64,000 bases of DNA from Pestalotiopsis fici W106-1 (Eukaryota > Ascomycota > Sordariomycetes > Amphisphaeriales > Sporocadaceae), in contig NW_006917097.1 in NCBI RefSeq assembly GCF_000516985.1, forward strand, positions 1,116,001 to 1,180,000, read 5' to 3'. The notes under the pieces are model-generated. The model was not told the origin of the DNA. It ran no database searches and saw only the letters and a list, made by a program, of their open reading frames with translations. The position numbers were made by a program, and so were the translations under genes. Below are positions 53,763 to 64,000 of the stretch, one piece after another (the first letter of the stretch is position 1; each line of letters begins with the position of its first letter).

Positions 53763-56700
53763 CAATGCAACATGCACCCCTCCTAGATTACCTCACCTAC
53801 TGCAGTCTCCGCGCATTTCATGGGAACCAATGCTACGTTTATTATCACTGATGCGCTGGTGGGCTGGTGGGTGAGGTGAGTAATGAGGAGGAGGCGGGGC
53901 AAGAAAGGGTTCCGAAAGCAGGTACCCTTGCTTTCGAACCGAGATTGACAGACAGACACCCCCCCTCTCTCACTCGCTCTCGGTCCCTTGACGTTGCTAG
54001 TTTGTTAGTATTGCTGACGATCCGGAGCCCTACGAGTTGTGGAGTTGGTCTAATGTTGAGCGTCGCAAAAAAAAAACGACGTTGCAGCGTAGGGCCTAGA
54101 CGGCTTGGTTTCTACTCTTGACAAGGAATGGCGATTTCTTGGGAGTCTTGCAGAGAAATCGTCATGAGGCTTGGCAATCATCGAGGTTCGCCGGGGGCAT
54201 GAATGAGGTGCAATGTGTTTGGTTTACGCCGAACCCAAGAACCCACGAGCTGCTCACCTCAAAATGTTCCATGAGATCATGAATTCTCACGGCTCAACAG
54301 GACAATGGAGTCCGTTTCGCACCAGCAGCCAATGCCATTGTCGATCGGCACCGCAGCGAGCAGACCCCGGCTGCTGTTGAAACAAGAGGCCCGGCCCAAC
54401 AGACGACACGAGTGCTGGTGGACAGGTACAGAGAGTGACTTGCATCAGGGAAATGGGTTTATTGACAGGACGATCGCCAAGACACTAAATGTAGGCCAAG
54501 CCGAGGACCCATAGCTCTGATCCTATTCACTTTTCTCTTCATACCACGCAAGCATGATTGCATTCGACCATTGCCTGCTCTCTTGTTATTTTCCAAGGAT
54601 GTCTGGCACTTTTGAGGAGACGATCACGACGCTAAACCAAGGCGAGTATTACTGCTTGTCTGCTGAGACAACATTGTGGCTGATGGAGGCGTGGTCTAGC
54701 TCGAGCTGATGACCCTTTTCTGCCTAGACCCAACCTCAGTGAGGCCTTTTGAAAGAAAGTCGCTGCTCTCAAGTCCGGCACTTACGGGATTTTTGGCTCG
54801 TCCTGACAAAGACCGCACGGTACAGTACGAGATGGCATGTCAATTGCCCACAGTCTCTTGCTTGTCGTCGACCGCAGAAGGGGACGAAAAAAAAGCAAGC
54901 ATGCATTAGCATCATCATGCAAACTACTCTTCAAACTACTTGGGACTTGTGTTTAGCTCCCGTGTACCGTGGTTCCGATGTTGGTAGTTGACTAAACTTT
55001 CCCGTTGAATGGTGGTGGCCCCAGTATTCTGTATTGCAACGTCGGAGTTCGCGCAGTTGGGCAGTCTGTGCAAGTAGGGAGGTATGCACGACATGTTTCT
55101 CGAGCTTTGAAGAGTTTGAACGATTAGCTACTCGAGCCATCCAATCATTCCATCGAGCAATAGAGGAGATCTCGGGGGCGAATGACCCGCTGATTGAGGT
55201 CTGTAGGCAACTTACGGCCACTCAAAGAACATGTCCGACGGAGCGGCGGTGAGCAATAGGAAAAGGAGATTAGACGGCCGACCAAGTAATCCAGGGTGGA
55301 TGGGGTCGGCTTGTCAAGCATCGCGGAGAATTTCTGCTCAGGTACTGTACACCTCTGCTGTACGTGTATTGCACGACAGATCCAGATCTAAGAGTTATTA
55401 CAATTCACTGTCCAGGTGGCATTCCTAGTCGGACATGGACGCTTAACCCCCAGGATTGGCCTCAGTCTAGTCCATTCTTGTATTAGATTGCTTGGGGGTA
55501 TCTTGATTCTTGGTAGCCGTCAAGCCGTAGCCCAGGTCTGATCTTGACTGCATCTCGAAGCTTTTTTTTCTCTTGCCATCCCGAAACAGATCCGACGACG
55601 GAAAACATCAATGGCCTCATGTACCCATAGAAGCACGAACCCAGGAGTAGCTATTTTCAGTCTCTAGAGCTCGATTTCATCCCCGCTGACATCCACTGAT
55701 AACGTTCTGTGGAGCTTGACCGCCAAAAGTGCCTGATTGTTGAAATGGCCTCGGACAACCACGATCAATTCTGCAATCTTTACCAGATACGTCACGTATG
55801 AAAGAGAAAAAAGAGCTCATTCATAAGCTTCGCTTGAGCCATCACCTCACTGGTTCATATTTCACACTGGGTACAGAAGGAGAAAGGAGAGGAGAGAGGA
55901 GAGAAAAGAGAAAAAACCAACTGAGGCTCACCGAAAATGCCCCTTGTCTTGCAATCTCTAATGACCCAGCCGGGACCAGCACTCCTCACCCCAGCTCGAC
56001 AGAACTGGACCCCCATGCCCCCCGTGCTTCTTTTGGGCTTCTAGAAACTGGCCCGTCGACAGTGGACACAGCCAGCCATACCAGCAAGGCTTTGTTAATC
56101 AGTCAGGCTCAGTCTCACCGTTCAAACATTGGCAATGCCACAGTCCAGCGCTCACGCCTTACTCGTTTTGTCCCGCTTCTGTATGTTGTGAAACATCAAG
56201 ACTGACGATCTTGATGTCTGCTCATTTTGAAAGTCTAAACTTTTTCCGTTCGTGTGTATACTCGATTACATGATCACGGGCGTGGGTGAAAGAAGGGTCT
56301 GATGGAGGCTATCCTACATGATACAGGCACACCACTAGCTCTACAACCCGCGAGGACGGGCGGCTACTTTTCGGTTTTTTGTGCCGAGACCACGATTCCT
56401 CTCTGTCCCCCATTCCAAATTCACGCTCAGGTCGGCTTGAGCCTCCAAGATTTCAAATATTCGACGGATTTAATATACTGTAAAGCCGAGTTCCGCCCAC
56501 AGCGGTCTGCTTTCATCAGAGCTCAGCTTGCTTCGTCTTTCACGTCTCGCAGCTGAATGACAACCAAAACACAATACCTTTGTAGACCTCATCGTGATCT
56601 CCTGCAGGGAAAGGGGAGAAGAAAAATTTCATCTCGGATGCGCGTGCCCAGGCAACCATGCCCTGCATCTTGGCTGCGGCGCAAAACTGATCTCTATGCC

Positions 56701-57275
56701 GTGAAACCCCCTGCCCAGATCTGCGATCAAAATCCCGGTTGACAGTGACCAGCATTGCGCATAACCAGTCCGGCTTTGTCATACCCGTCATTGCGCCCCA
56801 GAGCACAAGTGGTTGATGACGGTTGGAATTTTCATCAAAGCTGTCCACCCTGTCAATATTCGCACCATACCGACTTTTCCGACTGCTGGAATGTGCAGAT
56901 GCAGCTGAATCTTCACGGGCGCAAATTCCCAAGAAAGATTTATCAACAAAATTTGATTCCAAAGCAGGCTATTACATGGCAGGCAGTGATTGACCAACAC
57001 CTCGGTCACCACATGACCTTGCCGAAAAAAAGAGAGCAAAACACCCCATACTGATTTTGCGTGAGAGCCGTCCTTGAAAAACTCCAGTTCATGAATCCTA
57101 ATGTTCAAATAACGCTGTCATCCTCCTCAATATCTAATGCGCGACTGAAAACGGCGTGAAATATGGACACGTATAATACAACAACCCGTGTATCTTGCAT
57201 GATATACGACTTGATATCGTGCAATTCATTCCTCTGCCCAGTTGCCCTGCCGACCTGGTACCTGAGAGGCAAGGT
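53763..57275. other. Long intergenic stretch (3.5 kb)
   Basis: The largest stretch without a supportable gene. Short ORFs on both strands (for example 54305-54514, 55798-56205, 56962-56540) have no motif or splice logic. A purine-rich run lies at about 55879-55918. No tRNA, repeat family or element was recognised. Confidence 0.45.
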
Positions 57276-59134
57276 TTAGTGTCCATTTACTCCATTTTGT
57301 GCAATGTGTCCATTGACAACGACTCCTGGGGGTTGCGTGGGGTGGGAAGCAGCAACTATCGAGTACTGTCCACCTGCACCAGCCCAGACAATGTTCCTGT
57401 CGCGAATAGCAGTATTGTCAATCAAGGTCGGCTCTTCAATATCCTGAGTGGTACCTTGACCAGTCTGGTAGTTTGCCGAGAAACCCCACGAATACACGGT
57501 GCCCTTGTCAGTAATGGCAAAGTTGTTGTCGGTACCCGCAGCCACAAAGGTGGTCTTGAAGTCTAGTGAGCATGTTAGTATAGGAATTTGACTTGTTAAC
57601 CATGTTTCGGCTTACCTCTACCAGCAACGGTGGGCTCAATCAAGATACGGGGCTTCTCGTGCTCGTCATAGACAGTGTTGTCCTCGTTGTAGACGCTGGC
57701 GTGGTGGCCGACTTGGTGGCCGTCAACGCGTCCCCAAGTGAGCAATTCACCCTCGGCGGTCGCAGCCACGGAATGGTGCATGCCTCCTTCTATCGAGACA
57801 ATCTTCTTGCCGCGCAATGACTTGACAATCTTGGGGTTTAGCACCATGGCATCGTCTCTGCCAGCGTCATCGTTGTGGCCAGTCTGAGAGTAGTTGTTGA
57901 GACCCCAGGCGTGGACCTCGCCATCATTGTCAATGTAGAAACTGTGGTACGAGCCGGCAGAGATGGCGACAGCGTGGTGCTTGCGAGTAAATCTGCCGCA
58001 GGGCTCTGGGTTCAGACCAGTGTTCTTGTTGCCACGAGTGATGGCTTTGCGTCCCAGCTGGAATTGGCCTCCGCTACCCCATGTAAAGACTTTGCCATCT
58101 GAATCCAGAGCCAGGACATGGTTTGCGCCAGCGGCAAGGCGGGTGATATTCTTGAGCCCCTCAACCTGAACAGGAAACTGCTGGACACGAACGGTGTTGG
58201 TGAAGCCAATGATTCCATCAGAGCCTCTAAAGGTACCCCAGCCAAAAACCCGGCCGTCCTCGGTCAGGACAAATGATGCAGAGTCGGTGGCGACAACCTG
58301 AACAAATCTGGTTCCAGCCGCGACAACATCGTCAAAATTTACCCGGCCTGGAGTGGCCTCGTTGGGGTTCATCTCCTTGAAACCTTCGTCGTCGTCGTCC
58401 GAGTCGGAATCGTCTGCATCGCGAACACCGCCGTCCCAAGTCGTGTCACGGCCGAGAGCACGGTCGTCGTTGACACCCCATGTCAGGATCTTGTTGTCGT
58501 GCGTAAGAGCAACAACGTGCATACCACCACAGCTAATGGCCACGACGCCAACCTTGAGGGCGTCCAGGTTATGGTTCAGGCGCGGACGCTTGACATCAAC
58601 CGGCTTCTTGTTTTCGTGCTTTTGATTGCCCAATCCCAGTTCGCCCGAAGTGCCTTCACCAAAAACAAAAATGTCGAGAATAACTTCGGGGAGTTTGTTG
58701 ATGGGGTTGCCTGGACCAGGCAGAACAGCTTTCCTCGACTTTTTGGCTGGCTTCTGGTCCTCATCATCGCGATCTTTGCGCTTGGTGGTCTTGGCCTTGA
58801 CGGACGCCTTGCTGGCGGTTGCGGTAGCTGCTTTACTGCTAGCAGCAGTCTTTTTCTGTGCGGGCTTGGCTACCTCCTCCTCGGTCTCCTCGGTCTCCTC
58901 GACCTCTTCTTTAGCATCACCATTTACCTCGGGGACCTCGGCGGCATCGTCTTTGGTCTCCTCCTCCTCAACCTTTTTGGCTGGCGCAGCCTTGCGAGAG
59001 CGAGAAGGAATCTCAGTCGTGGTCTTTTTGGTTACTTTTGCGGCCTTGGTCGCGGCAGACTTGGTCGAGGCTTTGGTGGTAGCAGCTGCCTTGGCAGGCG
59101 CGCTGCTTTCTGTTTTCTTGGCTCTGGGAGGCAT
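57276..59134 (-). CDS. RCC1: RCC1-type regulator of chromosome condensation (Ran guanine-nucleotide exchange factor)
   Basis: Two exons on the minus strand, 59134-57616 and 57562-57276 (601 aa), with a perfect TACTAAC branch site in the 53-bp intron. The first 145 residues are Lys/Ala/Glu-rich with a nuclear-localisation type segment (KRKDRDDEDQKPAKKSRK). From about residue 155 a seven-bladed beta-propeller is seen as RCC1 repeats: VFGEGTSGELGLG, ILTWGVNDDRALG, VFGWGTFRGSDG, VFTWGSGGQFQLG, VHAWGLNNYSQTG, LLTWGRVDGHQVG and VYSWGFSANYQTG. An acidic insertion (DADDSDSDDDDEGF) lies in the second or third blade. The protein should load GTP on Ran at chromatin, needed for nuclear transport and mitosis. 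Confidence 0.96.
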
Positions 59135-60392
59135 TGCGACAATGTTTGTTCAATGTAGACGGGAGGATGTGTGCGATAGGGGTGGGTAATATGAATTAAA
59201 AGGACAAAACCCCTCAAGAAAGTGGGTAGAGGAGGAAAAAAAAGTGGTCAAAGGTTGGCGCAAGGGCGCGTCTGTTGTGGATTCTGGAGATGTTGGTCGC
59301 AGATGAGTAAGATTCCCACAGGCAATTGTTGTTCCAAAGGGATGCCTAGCTGACGAGGCGGTCGACAAACAGTATTGTTTTTCAAACAGAAGAGCAGTAG
59401 GTCTTGCGAGAATTCAAACCTGGTGCTTGCTCGAGATCAATGGGCTTGATGGATGGACAGGAAGAGGTGAAAAGTGAAGAAAAACAAGTCGAGGAGCTTT
59501 TCTTTATCGAGCTGTTTTCGGACTGACGCGCTTTGTGGAAATTTTTAGTGCCTGAAAATAGTCTTGACTGGGGACAATCCAATAGCTCTGCAGGACAATG
59601 CTTGCTACTGGCTGCCACAGGTACGTACCTAGGCTCTGTGGCTTGCAGACCGTATGTTCAGCAATCGCCCGATCGCAAGAGTTTTCAAGGGTTCAAGGCC
59701 CTGGGGGATTACTAGGGCTCTGCTATTAGCAATGGTTTCCTTGCGCTGGAGCTCTTCTGCCGGATGCCCCACAGGAGCTCCAAAGCTTCCAGCCCTGGAG
59801 TTCGGGATGGACCGGCCAGCCTAATTACTGGTAGGGATGCATCAGTACGGTGCATGTGCTTGCTTGTGCAGCATGTAGAGACAGAATGCTTGATTCTGGA
59901 TTACCTGCACGATACATGCTCCTTTGAATCACACGATATCAGTGCACCAGTGTCAAGCAAATCGCGGAAAGTCATTGAGTGTCTGATAGATTCAGTGCCA
60001 GTTATTCAGTCAGCTGAAATGGCTCAATCACTCTGCATACTCCCTACAGCCCGGAAATGGTTGGGCGGTTGATTACATGTCTCTTGTCTCACTTCTCAAA
60101 TCAGACGTTTCCGGCGGTATATCCCAATTCATACAACATGAACGTCACGACTTATTCCCATCTTGATGATATAGAAATGCCATGTCAATTGTATGATTAT
60201 AATCTTTGTATTTGTTTTCCATGCCAATAGGCTTTTCATGAAATCTTGGGTATCAATTTCTGTTTGCCCTGCCTCAATCTAAAAGTGATTTGACTAGCTC
60301 GCCGTTGCAACTCCAAAAACGCCATCCATGCTTGGGCCGTGAACAAAAAAAGACCAATTCTGTGCCGTAACCCTTGTCAAGTGTGTAATCAC
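59135..60392. other. Intergenic (1.26 kb)
   Basis: Promoter and leader of the RCC1 gene and the 3' flank of the cysteine-rich gene. No other gene supported. Confidence 0.5.
60236..60254. repeat. 19-bp sequence shared with 51321-51339
   Basis: Second copy of the sequence described at 51321; it lies in the 3' flank of the cysteine-rich gene. Confidence 0.5.
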
Positions 60393-60794
60393 TTATTTCT
60401 TGGTGGTAAAGTCAATCTCGTTGTCATTGTGGCCGGCATCTCCGCTGGACTTTTCGCAGGTGCAAGCATCGACAGGTCGGGCGCCGCAAGCGCAAGACTC
60501 GCCCTTGACGGCCGAGTTCTCCTTGGCAGAGTTGTCGCAGTTGCACTCGCCGGCGGGGCGGGCACGACACGAACAACGTGCGCCAGTCACGGTGTTCTCA
60601 GCGGGAGCCTTGCTGCAGTTGCAGGACAGGGCAGGCTGCTTGCCACAGGAGCAAGTGGCTTGCTTGGCTGAAGAAATTGTTAGACAATTGACAAGGTTTG
60701 CTGAAACGGGAGGCCAAAACTTACCACAGACGCACTCGCCGCCGGAAGCCTTGCCGCAGCAGGTGGAAGTGGGCTTGGTGATTTCAGTAGCCAT
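60393..60794 (-). CDS. Cysteine-rich metallothionein-like protein (DUF7871-like)
   Basis: Two exons on the minus strand, 60794-60725 and 60667-60393 (114 aa). The 57-bp intron has a GTAAGT donor and CTAAC branch; it is a stop-free multiple of three, so the unspliced frame also stays open but would insert a non-Cys, hydrophobic segment. The mature protein has 16 cysteines, mostly in C-x-C pairs (ECVCA, TCSCG, SCNCS, RCSCR, ECNCD, SCACG, ACTCE) with a regular spacing of about 20 residues. This pattern suggests thiolate metal binding (copper or zinc) in the cytosol. I recall similar small fungal proteins annotated only as a domain of unknown function. A TATA box lies about 70 bp upstream. Confidence 0.85.
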   Translation of the reverse strand: MATEITKPTSTCCGKASGGECVCGKFWPPVSANLVNCLTISSAKQATCSCGKQPALSCNCSKAPAENTVTGARCSCRARPAGECNCDNSAKENSAVKGESCACGARPVDACTCEKSSGDAGHNDNEIDFTTKK

Positions 60795-61424
60795 TGTGTT
60801 GGAATTGGATTGAGTGGATTTGAATTGTGAAAAGTCTGAGAGAGATGGACAGAGGTTTGCCGTTTTTTATATGAGCTTTGCAGTGACAGATGAGTTTGTG
60901 TTTGTATGTTTGTTGATGAATGCGGATGTGAGTGATGATGGGAAAAGACAATGTTTCATGCAAGATTGTAGACGGTTTTATACACGAATCGACCATTCCA
61001 AAGCCATCCAGGCCATGTCAAGAAATGGTCCGATAGTCTGGAGATCGACGTCACAAATCGTCCATTATGCAGGGACTTGAGCACACTTTAGGGTCAGCAT
61101 ATTTGCGCGCAATCTCATTGGCTGTTGACTTTTGATTAAGCCAATCAGAGCCCAGCTGATTACCATCCCCAGAAGCATTTGGAAAATTGCAGGGCAGATC
61201 TAGACCACCATGTCCATGATCCATTGCAACGGTGTCCAATCATCAATGCAGCCTTACTCAGCCCCGACAATGTGTCGTGTGTTGAATTGCAGTTGATCTC
61301 ATTGGACAGAGGTGGTCGAGTGAGGACGCAACGCAGTGTCTGTACCTTCGACATCTATTTCCATTTCCCTTGCCTTGCACAAAGGGGTACCTATCCAGTT
61401 GCCTCTGTGATCAAGACTTGCCTA
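60795..61424. other. Promoter of the cysteine-rich gene and 3' flank of the next
   Basis: No gene seen; see the separate TATA entry. Confidence 0.5.
60863..60871 (-). promoter_or_regulatory. TATA box of the cysteine-rich protein gene
   Basis: TATAAAAAA on the minus strand, about 70 bases upstream of the ATG at 60794, a strong match at a suitable distance. Confidence 0.6.
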
Positions 61425-62453
61425 CTAAACTACAGTCATGCTATCCACCGCATCAGTTGCATCGTATGCCATGAATCCGGTCCCCTCCCGGCATCCAACA
61501 TACTCTGCTTCAATCTCATTACCCTTCATAATCGACGTCTCTTCCCATAATGTGATTTTACCCACTCCATTGCCCATTTTCCCCACGGGACAATAAGCTT
61601 CCATAAACTTCTTTCTCAACTTGACGTGTCCTCTGTGCACGCGACCGACGCGCTCAAACTTGCTCATGTCCATCCAGAAAAAGAGTTCAATCTTTCGGTT
61701 GTGATCAAGATTGACGGGTCCCAGGTCACGGAAACGGCCAAACTCGGGCACATAACCCATGCGCACATCCAGCAATCCATTATCGGCTGCATTGTCCCCC
61801 AAATGGTGCATCCAGCCCGTGACTAGCTCGTCAAACTCTTCAAACCAGTACGTCTTTTCCTCGGGCGTCATGGCCGAGTGGTCTTGGCCTTCTACGAGAA
61901 ACATGATATTGTCCGGAAGTCGTGTAATGGTTGTGCGACCACGGCGTATAGAATCAGTCTCTGGTACCCGCTGGGGCATCTGTGTCAATGAAGAGGGAAA
62001 CTTTTCTTCGGGGGAGGACTGGGCGAGCCGATCGCGTAGACATCCCCAGTAGCCAATCTTTTCGGTAAATCCCTCCATCCCATCGAGACCATTGACACCA
62101 TTCTTGAGCTCTGCAGTGACTGCATTTTGCGTTCTGCCCACATCAACGGTCAAAATCTCGCGCCATATCCCGGCGTCTTCTGGTAGTGACGCCCAAAACT
62201 GTTTGACGGGATCGCTGGCCCACCACGCGGCGTAGGTTTCGGGCCGCCAGTAGGACAGCCAGATGCGGGTACCGAAATCCTTGTTCTTGGTCGGGTAGAC
62301 GATGCGATCGAGGTGAGCCTTGCCATCGATGAGCTCATCGAACCGTTTGATTAGGTCCAGTTGGCTCGAGGTGGGTTCATTGCCTGGGTACTGGACACCA
62401 AAGATTCCATAGACGAATTTAGCGCCCGGCTTGTGACTAGCACGATAGAACAT
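61425..62453 (-). CDS. Aldoxime dehydratase (heme-containing, phenylacetaldoxime dehydratase family)
   Basis: Intronless, 342 residues from an ATG at 62453. Family blocks: GIFGVQYPG near the N-terminus, IGYWGCLRDRLAQ near 136-148, MFLVEGQDHS near 186 (Arg/Ser region), LDVRMGYVPEFG, and RVHRGHVKLRKKFMEAY near 285 with the candidate heme-ligand or catalytic histidines. These enzymes dehydrate aldoximes to nitriles with ferrous heme. The N-terminus is shorter than I recall for bacterial relatives, which begin some 20-30 residues earlier. Two TATA-like sequences upstream (62579-62585 and 62503-62511, minus) favour the present start over a missing exon. A nitrilase neighbour, common in bacteria, is not present in this window. 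Confidence 0.88.
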   Translation of the reverse strand: MFYRASHKPGAKFVYGIFGVQYPGNEPTSSQLDLIKRFDELIDGKAHLDRIVYPTKNKDFGTRIWLSYWRPETYAAWWASDPVKQFWASLPEDAGIWREILTVDVGRTQNAVTAELKNGVNGLDGMEGFTEKIGYWGCLRDRLAQSSPEEKFPSSLTQMPQRVPETDSIRRGRTTITRLPDNIMFLVEGQDHSAMTPEEKTYWFEEFDELVTGWMHHLGDNAADNGLLDVRMGYVPEFGRFRDLGPVNLDHNRKIELFFWMDMSKFERVGRVHRGHVKLRKKFMEAYCPVGKMGNGVGKITLWEETSIMKGNEIEAEYVGCREGTGFMAYDATDAVDSMTVV

Positions 62454-63129
62454 TATATAAGAGGGACTGTCCTGTCCGTTATTTCAATGGATTTCTTGAA
62501 CAATTTATATCTTGGGATCATTCAAAGTGCAAGTGTCTTTTTCTCAAGTCATTCCGCCGTACTTGATGATTTGTACTTCTTTATATGCCACTCTACACCC
62601 CTCAAATCAAGGCTTATCAAACAGACCAATCAACATTCAACCATTTTAGGTTTTCTCAGCTTACAATAATCATCCCCGTACCCCAGATTCAATGATAACG
62701 CTATTCTGTTCTGATTCAAAAGTCTGTGAGCCAACAATGATCCGCAACTCCCGAGTACGAGTGATGCGCGTGACCGTCGCTGATAAGATGCGGAATAAAG
62801 ATGCTTCTCAACAAGTGCCGACGACTTGAGTAAATATTACCAGTTTTGGACATGTCACGATGCTGGTTGCATTCGGATTGACATACTGATATCAAATCCG
62901 ATTCCGATTCCGTCTAAAAATCTCAAATCAGGAAAGATGAAGATGCGTGAGCCATAGACCCCCACAGTCGCGGGATGACAATATCCTATCATGATCGAGA
63001 TAAGAGAACGCCGCTTACCAACTTGAACTGACAAAGATCTGAAGCTACATCATAAAATGAATGGATATGGATCATACAAGTGTTTCGCCGCCAACATGGT
63101 ATAAGGTGATAGGTTCGGCTGATAATCGA
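62454..63129. other. Promoter of the aldoxime dehydratase gene and 3' flank of the hydrolase
   Basis: Contains TATAAAG at 62579-62585 (minus), about 125 bases before the start codon. No gene seen. Confidence 0.5.
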
Positions 63130-63852
63130 CTACTCATGGGCCAGCTCGCTCTCTAGAGCAGCTGCCATTTGTCCCAAGGTATCAAACTTCCAGTCATATA
63201 CTGACTGATCTCTGTTGCCCATGATTGCTCCCGGCCGGGTGATCCAGCATGATTTCAAACCCTTTGCCTTGGCGGGATGGTGATCGTGAAATTGGCTTTG
63301 GGCAGTCTGCAAAATCTGATGCTTTGAGACGCCGAGCTTTTCTTGCACCTCCTTGATCATGTAGTCAAAGTTGCGCAAATCAGGCTTGTAACTGCCAATA
63401 TCCTGCGCCGTGAGCACAAGATCAAACTTGACGCCTTCCAGCGGCCCACTATTGGTTCCAGCAAACGACTCGCGGTCGACATTGGAGATGATCACCAGCT
63501 TGTAGTGCGTCCCCAGCTTCTTGAGTGCCTCAACCGTGTCGGGAAAGGCGGGCCAGCTCCCCACGGAGGCGCCAAACGCCTGGCTCTGCTCGGCTGGCGG
63601 CGCCGACAGCCCCAGCTTTTCGGCAATCTGAGGATGAATGGCTGCGAGCAGCTCGTGGTACTTGAGGTCGGGAGTAGCAGCCTGCTGTGTACGCTCGCAC
63701 TCGTGCATCACGTGCAACAGCTTCTCCTTGCTAAAGCTGGCATTGTTGGCCTGGAGCAGTGGTTGGAGATTATTGACGATCCCCGCTTCCCAGTCAATGA
63801 GGGTACCATAGACATCAAATGAGAGGACTTTGAAGTCGGAGAGTTTTGCCAT
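63130..63852 (-). CDS. Haloacid dehalogenase-type hydrolase (HAD superfamily, type II haloacid dehalogenase-like)
   Basis: Intronless, 240 residues from an ATG at 63852. The HAD motifs are in order: motif I FDVYGTLIDW with nucleophile Asp13, motif II LVIISNVD near 120, and motif III with Lys in DIGSYKPDLRNFDYM near 155. The DxxGT form (DVYGTL) is that of 2-haloacid dehalogenases rather than phosphatases, which use DxDxT. The cap region (residues 20-95) is helical. It may hydrolyse 2-haloacids or a natural analogue; many fungal members are untested. It is the last complete gene; 148 bases of upstream sequence remain. Confidence 0.9.
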   Translation of the reverse strand: MAKLSDFKVLSFDVYGTLIDWEAGIVNNLQPLLQANNASFSKEKLLHVMHECERTQQAATPDLKYHELLAAIHPQIAEKLGLSAPPAEQSQAFGASVGSWPAFPDTVEALKKLGTHYKLVIISNVDRESFAGTNSGPLEGVKFDLVLTAQDIGSYKPDLRNFDYMIKEVQEKLGVSKHQILQTAQSQFHDHHPAKAKGLKSCWITRPGAIMGNRDQSVYDWKFDTLGQMAAALESELAHE

Positions 63853-64000
63853 TTTTGATCCTGTTTGAGAGAATCAAATGGGGAATTGCAACAAATGTCG
63901 AGTTGTTTGCCTTTTTTCCTCGTCTTACTGCACGCCCTTCATGTCAAGGCATCCCGGCGATCATCTCGCGGCGGGGGTCTCCGAAGCACAATCCCGGTAC

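Noticed and set aside
55798..56205. 135-codon plus-strand ORF
   Set aside because: Low-complexity Glu/Arg/Lys stretch from a purine-rich tract, followed by random-looking sequence.
58353..59189. Long plus-strand ORFs over the RCC1 gene
   Set aside because: They are antisense shadows of the Lys/Ala/Glu-rich RCC1 coding sequence.

Overview
The window looks like a chromosome segment of a filamentous ascomycete (Pezizomycotina; Sordariomycetes is a guess). Thirty-two introns could be placed from coding continuity. Most are 40-63 bp, with GT-AG ends and CTRAY-like branch sites close to the acceptor. The gene content also fits: a HET-domain protein, a fungal rhodopsin-like/Pth11-type membrane protein, a GMC oxidoreductase, a BBE-type flavoenzyme, an S10 carboxypeptidase and an MFS sugar transporter. 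The assembly carries one 100-N gap at 14913-15012. All functions are inferred from motifs read by eye; no database search was possible.

Layout. 0-10.7 kb: the 5' part of a GMC oxidoreductase (minus), a secreted serine carboxypeptidase with a GC-AG intron, a seven-helix membrane protein, and a divergent pair of probable mitochondrial genes (ABC1/ADCK-type atypical kinase and cytochrome c heme lyase). 10.7-16 kb: a small two-exon membrane protein, an intron-containing tRNA-Ala(CGC), a broken reading frame and the gap. 16-21.7 kb: an unknown protein with a C-terminal cysteine cluster, then a large membrane-anchored HET protein flanked by AT-rich islands and a MITE-like palindromic element. 21.7-25.5 kb: a divergent pair of redox enzymes, a secreted FAD oxidase and a medium-chain dehydrogenase. 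26-33 kb: an unresolved hypothetical gene, an ankyrin protein and a sugar transporter. 36-44.5 kb: a Trf4/Cid14-type poly(A) polymerase, two hypotheticals, a rhodopsin-like receptor and a small secreted protein. 46.5-53.8 kb: two paralogous zinc-finger/GRPR-motif proteins about 4 kb apart, with two doubtful or unknown small genes. 57-64 kb: an RCC1-type Ran exchange factor, a cysteine-rich metallothionein-like protein, a heme aldoxime dehydratase and a haloacid dehalogenase-type hydrolase.

There is no polyketide or peptide synthase, CRISPR array or viral gene. Housekeeping genes (ABC1 kinase, heme lyase, Trf4, RCC1, tRNA) alternate with accessory genes (HET, ankyrin, paralogous zinc fingers, oxidoreductases). 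The most distinctive items are the zinc-finger paralog pair with one intron in common and one not, the HET gene between AT-rich islands, a 128-residue membrane protein assembled here from two exons, and four stop-free introns of length 3n that simple ORF reading would translate.
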